From the NCBI RefSeq assembly GCF_016518545.1, contig NZ_JACVTO010000006.1, positions 62,001 to 126,000 of the forward strand: a stretch of DNA of 64,000 nucleotides, in the 5' to 3' direction. The notes below the pieces were generated by a model. The model saw only the letters and a list, made by a program, of their open reading frames with translations. It did no database searches and was not told the origin of the DNA. This stretch comes from Pseudomonas sp. S30. Lineage in GTDB: Bacteria; Pseudomonadota; Gammaproteobacteria; Pseudomonadales; Pseudomonadaceae. The translations under genes were made by a program, and so were the position numbers. Every line of letters begins with the position of its first letter. Within the stretch, counting starts at the first letter, position 1. Below, piece after piece: positions 63,421 through 64,000 of the stretch.

Positions 63421-64000
63421 GTGAAGGCATTGCAAGGCGTTGACGGGCATGTAGCCTGGGTCCAGGCGCAGCGTCCCGTGTGTGATGCGGGGCAGGTTCG
63501 CATTCGTGTCGCGGCGGCGGGATTGAACCGCGCCGACGTACTGCAGAAGGCCGGCCACTACCCGCCGCCCCCTGGCGCCAGCCCGTACATGGGGCTGGAG
63601 TGCGCGGGCGTGATCGAGGAAGTGGGTGCCGGTGCGGGCGCCGACTGGCGGGTGGGCGATCGCGTCTGCGCATTGCTGGCCAGTGGTGCCATGGCCGAGC
63701 AGGTGGTGGTCGATGCCCGCCATGTGCTGCCCGTGCCCGAGGGGCTGAGTCTGCACGAGGCGGCCGCCACTCCCGAGGTGTACGCCACCGCGTGGCTGAA
63801 CATCTTCCAGCTCGGCGCGGTGAAGGCCGGGGAAAAGGTGCTGGTGCACGCCGGTGCCAGTGGCGTGGGTTCGGCGGCCATCCAGCTGTGCAAGGCCTTC
63901 GGCAATTCGGTGTGGGTCAGCGTCGGCTCCCAGGAGCGACTGGACTACTGCCTGGCGCTGGGCGCGGCGGGAGGTGTGGTGCGCAACCAGAACCTCGAGC
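63421..64000 (+). CDS. NAD(P)H-quinone oxidoreductase, zinc-type alcohol dehydrogenase superfamily (cut by window end)
   Basis: The first 193 codons of a quinone oxidoreductase of the PIG3/QOR kind. It starts at GTG 63421 with GGAGG upstream. The GroES-like domain has GLNRADVLQKAGHYPPPPG and the Rossmann part starts with VLVHAGASGVGSAAIQL. The structural and catalytic zinc residues of true alcohol dehydrogenases are absent, as expected of this branch. The C-terminus is outside the window. Confidence 0.9.
   Translation, partial: MKALQGVDGHVAWVQAQRPVCDAGQVRIRVAAAGLNRADVLQKAGHYPPPPGASPYMGLECAGVIEEVGAGAGADWRVGDRVCALLASGAMAEQVVVDARHVLPVPEGLSLHEAAATPEVYATAWLNIFQLGAVKAGEKVLVHAGASGVGSAAIQLCKAFGNSVWVSVGSQERLDYCLALGAAGGVVRNQNLE

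Overview
The window is a continuous piece of a high-GC gammaproteobacterial chromosome. It is almost certainly a Pseudomonas of the P. putida group. The evidence is the gene order bepA-type protease / bcp-gcvR / dapA-bamC / purC, an aerobic-type cob operon, a CrbS-like transporter-kinase, RdgC, Hda, a Prc protease and the general protein similarity. I see no insertion sequence, prophage, CRISPR array or rRNA. Three tRNA genes are present: Ser-CGA, Val-TAC and Asp-GTC.

Layout. 1-7.2 kb is a housekeeping block: an M48 metalloprotease (cut by the window edge), a TusA-like protein, a PerM-type permease, bcp-gcvR on the minus strand, then dapA-bamC-MBL hydrolase-purC, closed by tRNA-Ser and a strong terminator. 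7.4-12.6 kb looks accessory: a small membrane protein, an AroQ-type chorismate mutase, and a LysR / periplasmic binding-type protein / MHS transporter / bicupin cluster. I propose that this cluster serves tricarboxylate (trans-aconitate) use. 12.8-15.6 kb carries hda and two NlpC/P60 lipoproteins. 15.7-24.9 kb is an adenosylcobalamin riboswitch followed by ten tightly overlapping genes, cobO-cobB-bluB-cobD-cobC-cobQ-cobU-cobT-phosphatase-cobS, which cover corrin amidation, adenosylation, aminopropanol attachment, lower-ligand synthesis and nucleotide-loop assembly.

25-37 kb holds a secreted GH5 enzyme, an MFS transporter coupled to a 41-residue membrane peptide, a periplasmic glutathione peroxidase, a FadL-type porin, two small unknown genes (one with a structured leader), a gene-poor stretch with a DnaA box, a Sel1-repeat protein, rmuC and a 1158-residue symporter/histidine-kinase/receiver hybrid. 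37-46 kb contains a TDT exporter, a GntR regulator, an aromatic-acid-type MFS transporter, a COG3618 amidohydrolase, an HBM-type chemoreceptor, an LplT/acyltransferase fusion and a Gdx/SugE exporter under what I read as a guanidine-II riboswitch. 46-54.7 kb has a BASS transporter, rdgC, two tRNAs, an HscC/J-protein/DUF1266 chaperone set, and map overlapping a ParD-like gene.

54.8-55.8 kb is a low-GC islet with two unknown genes. 55.9-64 kb has a PcaQ-like LysR regulator, an FKBP lipoprotein, a 16-bp palindrome holding two perfect DnaA boxes before a DUF1232 gene, an HTH/unknown gene pair, an EAL-CBS-GGDEF protein, the protease prc, and a quinone oxidoreductase cut by the window end.

The most unusual items are the guanidine-II riboswitch, the candidate aconitate isomerase cluster, the DnaA-box palindrome, the structured leader near 30.65 kb, the ParD-like/map coupling and the low-GC islet. 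All functions are read from sequence motifs and memory of families; no search was run.
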